Shown: piece after piece, positions 1-8,398 of the stretch
Numbering within the stretch: position 1 is the first letter of the stretch
How the letters are laid out: each line of letters begins with the position of its first letter
Origin: Stutzerimonas stutzeri
GTDB taxonomy: Bacteria > Pseudomonadota > Gammaproteobacteria > Pseudomonadales > Pseudomonadaceae
Length of the DNA: 64,000 nt
Direction: 5' to 3'
Assembly: GCF_002909485.1 (NCBI RefSeq)
Contig: NZ_PPXG01000009.1
Coordinates: 1-64,000, forward strand
The notes under the pieces: model-generated
Databases searched by the model: none
What the model was told of the DNA's origin: nothing
What the model saw: the letters and a program-made list of their open reading frames with translations, nothing else
Made by a program: the position numbers and the translations under genes

Positions 1-69
1 ACCATCGGTTACGGAATGCTAGACTTCGCAGAGGAACTCAACTACGGGGTCGATCTATCAACCATCTGA
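1..69 (+). CDS. C-terminal end of an unidentified protein (truncated by window edge)
   Basis: An open frame runs from base 1 to a TGA at 67-69 and encodes a last stretch ending in EELNYGVDLSTI. Only about 22 residues are visible, too few to assign a family. It lies in the same direction as the transfer genes and upstream of the efflux cargo, so it belongs to the mobile element or its cargo. It may be a real gene end or chance; the frame cannot be tested from this window. Confidence 0.35.
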   Translation, partial: TIGYGMLDFAEELNYGVDLSTI

Positions 70-215
70 GGGTGGCATCAGGTTGGTGGGGTGAAGATGC
101 CCCATCAACCATTAAATCCGTATACCCGATTTTTGAAAGGGTTCATGGTCAAAATCCAAATAGGTGAATGGTCTGGGTCAAAGAGTCCGGCCTGCCGGTC
201 GGCACCTTTGGGTTG

Positions 216-800
216 TTACGGCTGCGCGGGAGAGGTGTCCCGCCGCAAGCCCGCCACCAGTACAAGAAATCCCTGCACGGCTTTTTCGGAAGCGGCGCGT
301 GGGTCGTCTGCGCTGGCGATCCACAGCGATGCGCCCAGCAGCGCCCCGCTTATCAGGCGGGCCGTCGCCAGGGGATCGACGGGGCGTATGACTGCCTCCT
401 CGATCAACTTCTGGAGGCTGCGGCGCGTATTCACGATGCACACGTTCTGGCTGGGCCACTGGGAGGGATCGCCCAGAACCGCTGGCCCGTCCAGCAGGAC
501 GATCCGCTGGACTTCGGGCTCGACGGCCATCTTGATGTAGCCAATGCACTCCTGAACGAAGCCGTCCCAGGTGGACTCCGCCTCCTCGACGATGACGGCC
601 AGTCGGCCAGATATCTCTGCATCAATCTGGGCGATGACCGCCTCCAGCAGCCCTTTCTTTCCACCGAAGTGGTGATAGAGCGCTCCGCGCGTCAGTCCGG
701 CTTGGGCCGTCAGCTCATCCATTGAACTGTCCGCATATCCCACGGTTGCGAACGCAGCGCGGGCGGCACTGATGAGCTTGGCCCGCGTTTCCTCAATCAT
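216..800 (-). CDS. TetR/AcrR-family repressor of the adjacent efflux operon
   Basis: The protein (194 aa from the chosen ATG) has an N-terminal TetR helix-turn-helix at about residues 4-50, with the signature LTRGALYHHFGGKKGLLEAV, and a helical ligand-binding C-terminal domain. It is divergent from an RND efflux operon, as acrR, mexZ or ttgR-type repressors are, and the shared promoter region contains three near-identical palindromes typical of TetR operators. It probably represses the pump and itself and is released by a drug-like ligand. The start is uncertain. ATG at 800 gives a normal TetR N-terminus but has only a weak ribosome site. An in-frame ATG at 872 lies inside an operator. A strong GGAGGA (829-834) is followed by no standard start codon. 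Confidence 0.88.
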   Translation of the reverse strand: MIEETRAKLISAARAAFATVGYADSSMDELTAQAGLTRGALYHHFGGKKGLLEAVIAQIDAEISGRLAVIVEEAESTWDGFVQECIGYIKMAVEPEVQRIVLLDGPAVLGDPSQWPSQNVCIVNTRRSLQKLIEEAVIRPVDPLATARLISGALLGASLWIASADDPRAASEKAVQGFLVLVAGLRRDTSPAQP

Positions 801-842
801 CTCTGCACGCTTTTGTGCTATTAGGTCGTCCTCCGATTTTTC

Positions 843-859
843 ACATACGAAGTGTATGT
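843..859. promoter_or_regulatory. TetR-type operator 1
   Basis: The sequence ACATAC-GAAGT-GTATGT is a perfect 6-bp inverted repeat with a 5-bp spacer. It is one of three such sites in the repressor/efflux intergenic region and lies downstream of the repressor's own promoter, where it could act as a roadblock. The half-site resembles the TACATACA half-sites known for AcrR operators. Confidence 0.75.
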
Positions 860-865
860 AAATGA

Positions 866-894
866 TTGACATACGTTGCGTATGAGTGGATGAT
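866..894 (+). promoter_or_regulatory. Predicted sigma70-type promoter of the efflux operon
   Basis: A perfect TTGACA at 866-871 is followed after 17 bp by GATGAT at 889-894 (4 of 6 to TATAAT). It is about 70 bp upstream of the adaptor start. The -35 overlaps operator 2 and the start site would fall near operator 3. Confidence 0.55.
869..885. promoter_or_regulatory. TetR-type operator 2
   Basis: ACATAC-GTTGC-GTATGA is the second inverted repeat of the CATAC-N5-GTATG type. It overlaps the last three bases of the TTGACA -35 element of the efflux promoter (866-871), so a bound repressor should block polymerase there. Confidence 0.75.
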
Positions 895-919
895 AAATGG
901 CATACGTCACGTATGTCAA
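890..919 (-). promoter_or_regulatory. Predicted sigma70-type promoter of the TetR gene
   Basis: On the minus strand TTGACA (919-914) is followed after 18 bp by TATCAT (895-890; 5 of 6 to consensus). It overlaps the rightward efflux promoter face to face, so the two cannot easily be occupied at once. Confidence 0.6.
900..916. promoter_or_regulatory. TetR-type operator 3
   Basis: GCATAC-GTCAC-GTATGT is the third inverted repeat of the set. It lies in the spacer of the leftward repressor promoter (-35 at 914-919, -10 at 890-895) and just downstream of the efflux promoter -10. Occupancy would control both directions. Confidence 0.75.
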
Positions 920-962
920 ATTTTATCAACCGGGTTTCGCCATCCCTTCGAGACTGAAAACA

Positions 963-2165
963 ATGAGCACATTGCCTTACCTTGCGGTCCTGCCTTCCTG
1001 GCGCCGCGCCTTGCCGTTAGCTGCGGCGAGCTTGCTGGCGCTGTCCCTAGCTGGCTGCAATAGCGACGCCGCCGACGCGGTCGCCGCCCCTCCACCCACG
1101 GTCAGCGTGGCACCTGTGTCGGTGCGCAAGATCGTCCTATGGGATGAGTTCAATGGCCGCGTCGAGGCGGTGGAAAGCGTTGCGCTGCGGCCACGTGTGA
1201 GTGGCTACATCGACAGGGTCAATTACGAAGAGGGCCAGATCGTCAAACGTGGCGACGTGCTGTTCGAGATTGACGCTCGCAGTTACCGTGCTGCTCTGGC
1301 TCGCGCGGAAGCAGACTTGGCCCGCGCCCGCACGCAGGCCGCACTGGCACGTAGCGAAGCGGCCCGTGCTCAAAAGCTGGCTTCGTTGCAAGCAGCCTCC
1401 ACCGAGGAGTTGGAGCAGCGCCACGCCGCCGCCGATCAGGCCCAAGCCAACGTGCAGTTCGCCCAAGCCGCAGTCGAGACCGCCAAGTTGGATCTGTCGT
1501 TCACCCAGGTACGTTCGCCCATCACAGGCCGCGCCGGACGTGCACTGGTCACGGCAGGCAACTTGGTGAGTGCTGACGGCCAGGCCAGCATCCTGACCAC
1601 CGTAGTCTCGCTGAACCCGGTGCACGTGCATTTTGATAGCGACGAGCGTACCTATCTGCGCTACGCCCACATGGCTCGCAACGGAGAGCGCCCCGACCAG
1701 CGCAGCGAAAGTATCCCGGTGCAGGTGGGCCTGGTCGGCGAGAACGGCTATCCACACGCCGGAAACGTGGACTTCGTGGACAACCGTGTCGATGCGGCCA
1801 CCGGCACCATCCGCGCACGCGCCACCCTGGTCAATCCCGACGGCCTGCTTACGCCGGGCCTCTATGCCCGAGTGCGCCTGCCGGGTAGCGGCAGTTTCGA
1901 GGCCATGCTGATCGACGACAAGGCCATCCTGACCGACCAGAGCCGCAAGTACGTGTATGTGATCGATGAGAACAACACCGCCCAGCGCCGCGACATCACG
2001 CTGGGACGCAAGGCCGAAGGCCTGCGCATCGTCGAGGAAGGTCTAAATCCCGGCGACCGCGTGATCGTCAACGGCATCCAGAAGGTTTCTGTCGGCATGC
2101 CAGTGACGGCCCAGGACATTGAAATGGCGCCTGCAGGCCGACAAAACGCCCAGGCGAGCGAATGA
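963..2165 (+). CDS. RND efflux periplasmic adaptor lipoprotein, MexE-like
   Basis: This 400-residue membrane-fusion protein links the inner-membrane RND pump to the outer-membrane channel. It begins with a lipoprotein signal whose lipobox is LAGC. A biotinyl-lipoyl-like half (LRPRVSGYIDRVNYEEGQIV), an alpha-hairpin rich in Ala, Arg and Glu (about residues 100-165) and the second lipoyl half (SPITGRAGRALVTAGNLV) follow, then the beta-barrel and membrane-proximal domains. Sequence style is closest to MexE/BpeE-type adaptors. The ATG at 963 is chosen because it gives the signal peptide; an upstream in-frame ATG at 897 overlaps operator 3 and would spoil it. The transporter gene starts 19 bp downstream. 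Confidence 0.93.
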   Translation: MSTLPYLAVLPSWRRALPLAAASLLALSLAGCNSDAADAVAAPPPTVSVAPVSVRKIVLWDEFNGRVEAVESVALRPRVSGYIDRVNYEEGQIVKRGDVLFEIDARSYRAALARAEADLARARTQAALARSEAARAQKLASLQAASTEELEQRHAAADQAQANVQFAQAAVETAKLDLSFTQVRSPITGRAGRALVTAGNLVSADGQASILTTVVSLNPVHVHFDSDERTYLRYAHMARNGERPDQRSESIPVQVGLVGENGYPHAGNVDFVDNRVDAATGTIRARATLVNPDGLLTPGLYARVRLPGSGSFEAMLIDDKAILTDQSRKYVYVIDENNTAQRRDITLGRKAEGLRIVEEGLNPGDRVIVNGIQKVSVGMPVTAQDIEMAPAGRQNAQASE

Positions 2166-2184
2166 GCGCGGAGAGCCAGCCATC

Positions 2185-5100
2185 ATGAACTTTGCCCGCT
2201 TTTTCGTGGACAGGCCGATTTTTGCGGCCGTGCTGTCCATCATCATTTTCGTGGTTGGGTTGATCGCGATCCCGCTCTTGCCCGTCAGCGAGTACCCGGA
2301 AGTCGTGCCACCCACCGTACAGGTTCGCGCCACGTATCCTGGCGCAAATCCGCGCGAAATCGCCGACACGGTAGCCGCACCACTGGAGGCATCCATCACC
2401 GGCGTGGAAAACATGCTCTACATGAAGTCCGTGGCCGGTAGTGATGGCGTGTTGGTGCTGACCGTCACCTTCCGTCCTGGCACCGATCCCGACGACGCCC
2501 AGGTCAAGGTACAGAACCGTGTCGCCCAGGCAGAGCCGCGTCTTCCCGAAGCGGTGCGCCAGCAAGGTGTGGTGACCGTCAAACAGTTCCCCAACGAAAC
2601 GCTGGTCGTGCAGTTGCGCTCGCCGGGCGATCGCTATGACGCGCTGTACCTGCGCAACTATGCCGTGCTCCATGTACGCGACGAGTTGGCACGCATCCAG
2701 GGGGTGGGCGATGCCACGATCAACGGCTCTGGCGACTACGCCATGCGCTTATGGCTGGACCCCGACAAAATTGCGGCGCTGGGTATGACCGCCGGCGATG
2801 TGGTCGAAGCCGTGCGCGAACAGAACGTCCAGGTCTCGGCCGGTCAACTAGGTGCGCCGCCCAACCCCTCGGGAAGCGACTTCCTCCTGTCCATCAATGC
2901 GCAGGGCCGGCTGGTGACGGAAGAAGAGTTCGGCGACGTCATCGTCAAGACCGGATCGCAGGGTCAGGTCACCCGGCTGCGAGATGTGGCGCGCGTGGAA
3001 ATGGACGCATCCAGCTACTCGCTGATGTCGTTGCTCAACAACAAGCCTGCTGTCGCGATCTCTGTCTTTGAAGCCCCGGGCGCCAATGCCATCGAAATCT
3101 CGGATCAAGTCCGCGCGAAGATGGACGAGTTGGCCAAGCGCTTTCCCGAGGGAGTGGAATGGTCGGTGGAGTATGACTCAACTGTCTTCGTGCGTCAGTC
3201 GATCAAGGCGGTCGTCAACACTCTGCTGGAAGCCATCGGACTGGTGGTGCTGGTGGTGATCTTGTTCCTTCAGACTTGGCGTGCCTCCATCATCCCACTG
3301 CTAGCCGTGCCGGTGTCGGTGGTAGGCACCTTCGCCGTGCTGCTGATGCTGGGCTTTTCCATCAATACGCTCACGCTTTTTGGACTCGTGCTTGCCATCG
3401 GGATCGTGGTGGACGACGCGATCGTGGTGGTGGAAAACGTCGAGCGCAACATCGCCGAAGGGCTGGCGCCGCTGGCTGCGGCCCATCAGGCCATGCGCGA
3501 AGTCAGTGGCCCCATCGTCGCCATCTCGCTGGTGCTGTGCTCGGTATTCGTGCCTATGGCATTCCTGTCCGGCGTGACAGGGCAGTTCTACAAACAGTTC
3601 GCCGTCACCATTGCGATCTCCACGGTAATTTCGGCCATCAACTCGCTGACGCTGTCGCCTGCGCTGGCCGCGCGCCTGCTTCGCCCGCATGGTGCCGCGC
3701 CAGACCTGCCCACGCGGGTGCTGGATCGCAGTCTGGGCTGGATATTCCGGCCGTTCAACCGTTTCTTCCTGCGCAGCGCGGATGGCTATGGAAACAGCGT
3801 GTCGCGCATCCTCGGGCGGCGTGGTGCGGTGTTTCTCGTCTACATCGCGCTACTGGTGGCGACGGGAGCTGTGTTCAAGGCCGTCCCTGGCGGATTCATC
3901 CCCATGCAGGACAAGCTGTATCTCCTCGGTGTCATCCAGCTACCCGAGGGTGCATCCCTGGAGCGCACGGAAGCGCTGGTCCGCCGTGTGAGCGACATCG
4001 CGCTCAAGACCGATGGCGTCTACAACGCCGTGCAGTTCCCGGGCATGAACGGCTTGCAGTTGACCAACACGTCCAATAGCGGCCTAGTGTATTTCATACT
4101 CAAGCCCATCAATGAGCGCAAGCACACTGCAACCGAGATTGCGGAACAGTTGAACGAGCGCTTCGCTCAGGAGCAGGACGGTCTGGCCTTTGCCATCATG
4201 CCGCCCCCTGTCATGGGGCTGGGCGCGGGTTCCGGGTTCTCTCTTTACGTGCAGGATCGCAACCGTGAGGGCTATGCCGCATTGCAGACGGCGACCACCG
4301 AGCTGGCGACGGCCATCTCGCAAGAACCGGGATTCCAATATCCGATCAGTTCCTATCAGGCCAATGTGCCGCAGCTTGACGCCGTAGTGGACCGCACCAA
4401 GGCGAAGGCACAGGGCGTGGCCGTGACCGATCTTTTCGATACGCTGCAAGTGTACCTGGGTTCGGCGTATGTCAACGACTTCACGCGCTTTGGCCGCACC
4501 TTCCGGGTGATGGCTCAGGCGGACGCACCGTTCCGCAGTTCTGTCGAGGACGTGGTCAAACTGCGCACCCGCAACGCCAATGGCGACATGGTGCCCATCG
4601 GCAGCATGGTGGACGTGCGCAAGACATTCGGCCCCGATCCCGTCATCCGCTTCAACGGCTATCCATCTGCCGACCTGATTGGTGAGTCAGATCCGCGTCT
4701 GGTGTCGTCATCGCAGGCATTGCAGCAAGTGCAATCCATTGCAGACAAGGTGCTGCCGCCAGGCATGCAACTGGAGTGGACCGACCTCAGCTACCAGCAG
4801 GTCACGCAAAGCAATACCGCGCTGGTGGTGTTCCCGCTGGCGGTACTGTTGGTCTTCCTGGTGCTGGCGGCACTGTACGAAAGCTGGACGTTGCCGCTGG
4901 CCGTCATCCTGATCGTGCCCATGAGCCTGTTGTCGGCCATGACGGGCGTGTGGCTCGCGGGTGGTGACAGCAACATTTTCGTGCAGATTGGCTTGATAGT
5001 GCTGATTGGTCTGGCCTCCAAGAATGCCATTCTGATCGTGGAGTTCGCCCGTGAACTTGAGCGCAAGGGGCACAGCATCCTCGATGCCGCGCTGGAGGCA

Positions 5101-5352
5101 TCACGCCTTCGTCTGCGCCCGATCATCATGACTTCCATCGCCTTCATCGCTGGCGTGGTGCCGCTGATGGTCGGTTCCGGCGCAGGCGCGGAGATTCGCC
5201 AGGTTATGGGAGTGACTGTGTTCGCCGGCATGCTCGGCGTGACCTTGTTCGGTTTATTCCTGACTCCTGTTTTCTACGTCGCGTTACGCAGGCTCGCGAC
5301 GCGCAAGCCACGTCGCCAGGCAAATGTCGCCATGGAGGCCACCCATGACTGA
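2185..5352 (+). CDS. RND multidrug efflux transporter, MexF-like (HAE-1)
   Basis: This 1055-residue inner-membrane proton/drug antiporter has the usual RND length and layout: TM1, a large periplasmic loop, TM2-TM7, a second loop and TM8-TM12. The proton-relay pair Asp410-Asp411 sits in GIVVDDAIVVVEN and the TM10 lysine is Lys946 in GLASKNAILIVEFA. Long stretches (for example FLQTWRASIIPL and VPMSLLSAMTGVWLAGGDSN) read as MexF/BpeF/CeoB-type, a group often exporting chloramphenicol, trimethoprim and fluoroquinolones. The substrate range here is inference. The start at 2185 (MNFARFFVDRPIFAA) matches the family and has GGAGAG upstream. The stop overlaps the channel gene by 8 bp. Confidence 0.95.
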   Translation: MNFARFFVDRPIFAAVLSIIIFVVGLIAIPLLPVSEYPEVVPPTVQVRATYPGANPREIADTVAAPLEASITGVENMLYMKSVAGSDGVLVLTVTFRPGTDPDDAQVKVQNRVAQAEPRLPEAVRQQGVVTVKQFPNETLVVQLRSPGDRYDALYLRNYAVLHVRDELARIQGVGDATINGSGDYAMRLWLDPDKIAALGMTAGDVVEAVREQNVQVSAGQLGAPPNPSGSDFLLSINAQGRLVTEEEFGDVIVKTGSQGQVTRLRDVARVEMDASSYSLMSLLNNKPAVAISVFEAPGANAIEISDQVRAKMDELAKRFPEGVEWSVEYDSTVFVRQSIKAVVNTLLEAIGLVVLVVILFLQTWRASIIPLLAVPVSVVGTFAVLLMLGFSINTLTLFGLVLAIGIVVDDAIVVVENVERNIAEGLAPLAAAHQAMREVSGPIVAISLVLCSVFVPMAFLSGVTGQFYKQFAVTIAISTVISAINSLTLSPALAARLLRPHGAAPDLPTRVLDRSLGWIFRPFNRFFLRSADGYGNSVSRILGRRGAVFLVYIALLVATGAVFKAVPGGFIPMQDKLYLLGVIQLPEGASLERTEALVRRVSDIALKTDGVYNAVQFPGMNGLQLTNTSNSGLVYFILKPINERKHTATEIAEQLNERFAQEQDGLAFAIMPPPVMGLGAGSGFSLYVQDRNREGYAALQTATTELATAISQEPGFQYPISSYQANVPQLDAVVDRTKAKAQGVAVTDLFDTLQVYLGSAYVNDFTRFGRTFRVMAQADAPFRSSVEDVVKLRTRNANGDMVPIGSMVDVRKTFGPDPVIRFNGYPSADLIGESDPRLVSSSQALQQVQSIADKVLPPGMQLEWTDLSYQQVTQSNTALVVFPLAVLLVFLVLAALYESWTLPLAVILIVPMSLLSAMTGVWLAGGDSNIFVQIGLIVLIGLASKNAILIVEFARELERKGHSILDAALEASRLRLRPIIMTSIAFIAGVVPLMVGSGAGAEIRQVMGVTVFAGMLGVTLFGLFLTPVFYVALRRLATRKPRRQANVAMEATHD

Positions 5353-6946
5353 CTCCACAAGGACTGATTCCGTCATGCTTCAAACGCCATCCCGCATCCG
5401 ACCATGCCTACGTCGGATGCCACATCTGGTACTGCTCCCTTTGGTGGCGTTGACGCTGGCAGCTTGCGCAGTAGGGCCGAATTACAAGGCACCTGCCGCG
5501 CCCCAGGCAGTGACGTATGCCCGCCAAGACCCCGTTGCCGTGTCCCAGCTTGTACCGGAGGCCGATGCGCAATTCTGGCGGGAACTGGATGACCCGGTGC
5601 TGCACTCTTTGGTGGAGAATGCTCTTCACGCCAATCACGACATCCGCATAGCACTGTCGCGCTACGAGCAAGCCAGCGCACTGTCGCGCGAACGTCGCCA
5701 AGACTACTATCCGACGCTGGGCGCGTCCGGTGAAATCAGTACCCAGCGCGCCAGTGCTGCACAAGCACCGGATGCGTCCCGCTCCGACCGGGATAACGAT
5801 CTGCATTCGGCTGGCCTATCCGTGATCTGGGAATTGGACTTCTTTGGCCGAGTGCGGCGCAGCGTGGAATCGCAGCGCGCCGAGACCGAGGCCAGCGCAG
5901 CCGACCTGGCGGGCGTACAAGTGGCTATGGTGGCCGAGTTGACCGACGCCTATTTCCGCTTGCGCGGCTTGCAAGTGCAATTACAGGTCGCGCGGGACAA
6001 CGAAATCAACCAAGCCGATACGCTGCGGCTGATCGAGGTCTTGTTCGAGAACGGCCGGGGCACGTCGTTCGATGCCGACCGCGCCCGCACGCAATTGGCG
6101 CTGACACGCTCGCGCATTCCGCCGCTTGAAGCTGAGGCTGCTGTGGCCGCCCACCGCATTGCCGTGCTCACTGGCCGCACGCCTGCGGCGATGGCCGAAG
6201 TGCTGGATCACCCCGCAGCCTTGCCTGAGCTGCCCGCCCAGATCAACGCCGGTGCACCGGGCGATCTACTGCGTCGCCGTCCCGATGTGGCTGCGGCAGA
6301 ACGTAGGCTGGCTGCGGCCACTGCGCGTATCGGCGTAGCCATGGCAGACCTGTTCCCTCGCTTTACGTTGGGAGGGCTGATCGGCACGCAGGCGTTGGGC
6401 TTTGGTTCGTTGTTCGAGCGTGATAGTGAAACGCGAATGATCTCGCTCGGTGTGGGTGGTTCCTTCCTAGACGTGGGCCGGGTGCGGTCGCGCATCGCGG
6501 CGGCCAATTCAGCCACTGCCGAAAACTTGGCGGTATACGAGCGCACGGTGCTGCGCGCCATGGAAGAAACCGAGAACGCGCTGGTACGCCTATCGCGCGC
6601 GCAGACCGAGAACGCCATGCTGGTACAGGCGACCGAGGCCAGCCGCCGGGCAGCCAAGACGGCTCGCCTGCAATTTGAGGGCGGCGCCATCCATGTTTTG
6701 GATGTGCTGGAGGCCGAACGTTCACGCTTGGAGTCCGAAGACTTGCTGGCACAAAGCGCCACCCGCAGGGCGACGGCGTTGGTGGCGGTCTACAAGACGC
6801 TGGCCGGCGGCTGGTCACACGCCTTGCCCGGACCGCAGGGCGAGGCAGTCGCGCAGCGCCACAAAAGCGGCGACAGGCCTGAACTGGATGAACTCGGTGA
6901 GATGAGCGGCTACAACGCTGCGACTCTCAAACGGCCTTTGTACTGA
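5345..6946 (+). CDS. Outer-membrane efflux channel lipoprotein, OprN/NodT family
   Basis: This is the TolC-like duct completing the tripartite pump. A basic N-terminus and hydrophobic segment end in the lipobox LAAC, followed by the family start AVGPNYKAP. Two outer-membrane-efflux repeats follow, with the typical LLRRRPDVAAAERRLAAATARIGVAMADLFPRF region in the second half split over the family's usual positions. At about 533 residues it is longer than OprN (about 470), owing to an extended N-terminus before the signal and a polar tail after the last helix. An internal ATG at 5375 is an alternative start. The ATG at 5345 overlaps the transporter stop, which suggests translational coupling. 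Confidence 0.93.
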   Translation: MTDSTRTDSVMLQTPSRIRPCLRRMPHLVLLPLVALTLAACAVGPNYKAPAAPQAVTYARQDPVAVSQLVPEADAQFWRELDDPVLHSLVENALHANHDIRIALSRYEQASALSRERRQDYYPTLGASGEISTQRASAAQAPDASRSDRDNDLHSAGLSVIWELDFFGRVRRSVESQRAETEASAADLAGVQVAMVAELTDAYFRLRGLQVQLQVARDNEINQADTLRLIEVLFENGRGTSFDADRARTQLALTRSRIPPLEAEAAVAAHRIAVLTGRTPAAMAEVLDHPAALPELPAQINAGAPGDLLRRRPDVAAAERRLAAATARIGVAMADLFPRFTLGGLIGTQALGFGSLFERDSETRMISLGVGGSFLDVGRVRSRIAAANSATAENLAVYERTVLRAMEETENALVRLSRAQTENAMLVQATEASRRAAKTARLQFEGGAIHVLDVLEAERSRLESEDLLAQSATRRATALVAVYKTLAGGWSHALPGPQGEAVAQRHKSGDRPELDELGEMSGYNAATLKRPLY

Positions 6947-6960
6947 CAACAGGAGGCGAA

Positions 6961-7905
6961 ATGGAGATTCGACACTTACGCTGCTTTCTCGCTGTCGCCG
7001 AAGAACTACATTTCGCCCGCGCGGCGGAGAGGCTGCACATCGAGCAGTCACCGCTGTCGCGCACTATCAAGGAGCTGGAGGAGAGCCTGGGCGAACAGTT
7101 GTTCATTCGTACCAGCCGCAGCACGCGGCTGACACGGGCGGGCAAGCTGTTTCTGGAGCATGTGCCGCGCATCTTCACCGCCTTGCAGCAGGCGCGCGAT
7201 AGCGTGAATGCAGCCACCAACGGCTTCCACGGTCAGTTGCGTATCGCACTGTCCGACGGCATCACGCCCTCGCGCCTGCCGTCCTTGCTGGCGCTGTGTC
7301 GGCAGGAAGAACCCGAAGTCGAGATTCGCCTGTTCGAGGTACCCTTGTCGCAGCAGATCAAGGGACTGCATGACGACCTTTACGACGTGGGCTTTGCCCA
7401 GTCCGATGAAGTTGGAGAAGGCATCACTGCCGAAGCCGTTTGGAGCGATGCGCTGATGGTGGCGGTTCCTGCACGTCATCCGCTTTTGAAGCACAAGCGC
7501 ATCCCGCTGGAAGAAGTGCTGCGCTATCCGCTGGTGTTGTGCGATCCGCACGTATGCGAAGGCCATGCTCGCCAAGTCGAGCGCGTACTGCGCCGGATAG
7601 ATATGGAGCCGCTGATTGCCGAACGTGTGGCTTCGTGCGATTTGATGATGGCGTTAGTGTCGGCGGGCTTTGCGCTGGGCCTAGCCGGAGCGCCGCATAT
7701 CGCAGGCAGCCGTGAGCCTGGGATTGTGGCTCGGCCGCTGGCGGGTCGCTCACCCATGCTGACCACTTATGTGCTGCACCGGGAAGGTGGATCCTCGGAC
7801 GTGCTGTCACGCTTTATCGAGCGTGTGCAGGCCATCGAATCGCCGGACGGCATCAGAGCCACGCCCCCCCTTGAACCCGATTCCCAAGAGGAAGTCGAGT
7901 CATGA
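6961..7905 (+). CDS. LysR-family regulator at the head of the transfer operon (TraR-like of Tn4371 elements)
   Basis: The 314-residue protein has a winged helix-turn-helix at residues 1-60 (AERLHIEQSPLSRTIKELEE) and a periplasmic-binding-like effector domain from about 90 to 295. A ribosome site AGGAGG lies just before the ATG. The gene starts 14 bp after the efflux channel gene, and its stop overlaps the next gene by ATGA. In Tn4371-type elements a LysR gene precedes traG, so I read it as element core. MexT-like control of the MexEF-like pump is an alternative that position alone cannot exclude. The effector is unknown. Confidence 0.88.
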   Translation: MEIRHLRCFLAVAEELHFARAAERLHIEQSPLSRTIKELEESLGEQLFIRTSRSTRLTRAGKLFLEHVPRIFTALQQARDSVNAATNGFHGQLRIALSDGITPSRLPSLLALCRQEEPEVEIRLFEVPLSQQIKGLHDDLYDVGFAQSDEVGEGITAEAVWSDALMVAVPARHPLLKHKRIPLEEVLRYPLVLCDPHVCEGHARQVERVLRRIDMEPLIAERVASCDLMMALVSAGFALGLAGAPHIAGSREPGIVARPLAGRSPMLTTYVLHREGGSSDVLSRFIERVQAIESPDGIRATPPLEPDSQEEVES

Positions 7906-8162
7906 CCATGAAGCAGATCGCCCCATTCCTGTTGGTCGCCGCGCTGTCCGCTTGCGGCCAGTCCGAAACACCGAAACAGGCAACCAATGTACCGACCGTG
8001 GAAGAGCTGGTCGCAGATCCTGCGCGCCTGAGGGAGCTGCGCCGCCAGTGCAAGACCGAACGCCCGACGATGGGAGACGTGCTGTGCAACCGGGTGGCCG
8101 AGGCGACGAACAAGCGCTTCTTTGGCTATGGAAACACGCCCTACACGCCGCCGAAGTTCTGA
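7902..8162 (+). CDS. EexN/TrbK-type lipoprotein (putative entry exclusion)
   Basis: This 86-residue lipoprotein has the signal KQIAPFLLVAALSAC with a lipobox at LSAC. A charged mature part carries two further cysteines in the spacing RRQCKTE...LCNRV, as in EexN family proteins. Such proteins sit in the inner-membrane/periplasm interface of donor cells and hinder redundant conjugative transfer. It is translationally coupled to the LysR gene by an ATGA overlap. A second protein of the same kind lies between trbJ and trbL. Function is inferred from family and position. Confidence 0.75.
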   Translation: MTMKQIAPFLLVAALSACGQSETPKQATNVPTVEELVADPARLRELRRQCKTERPTMGDVLCNRVAEATNKRFFGYGNTPYTPPKF

Positions 8163-8204
8163 TTGTTGGCTTTCTGCCGCGAATCTTGATTTTTCTTTCT
8201 CGAC

Positions 8205-8237
8205 ACGCCGCCGCGCGCTCACGCCTGCGGCGTTTTT
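8205..8237 (+). terminator. Putative Rho-independent terminator after the eexN-like gene
   Basis: ACGCCGC (8205-8211) pairs with GCGGCGT (8227-8233) and a run of five T follows. The loop is long (15 bases), so strength is uncertain. If active it would separate traG-trb transcription from the LysR-eexN messenger. Confidence 0.45.
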
Positions 8238-8310
8238 ACTGGTTTCGCCTCTGCATGACACCATGCTTTTTGCATCACCTTGCTGCCGATAACGGTCTTT
8301 GACCGGCACT

Positions 8311-8359
8311 GAACCGGCACCGATCCTGACGCCTGCGGCACGCCTTTGTGCCGCGTTTT
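8311..8359 (+). promoter_or_regulatory. traG leader: direct repeat and terminator-like hairpin
   Basis: Two copies of ACCGGCAC separated by TGA lie at 8312-8330. They are followed by the hairpin GCGGCAC-GCCTTT-GTGCCGC (8335-8354) and TTTT. The block sits about 40 bp before the traG start codon in the only non-coding gap of the transfer region longer than 200 bp. A protein-binding direct repeat next to an attenuator-like stem is the simplest reading; no regulator is known to me. Confidence 0.35.
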
Positions 8360-8398
8360 CCACGGGGAATCAGCGCAGGAGAAATCGGAGGCCAGGGT

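Noticed and set aside
897..965. Upstream start for the MexE-like adaptor at 897
   Set aside because: It lies inside operator 3 and would place 22 residues before the lipoprotein signal.
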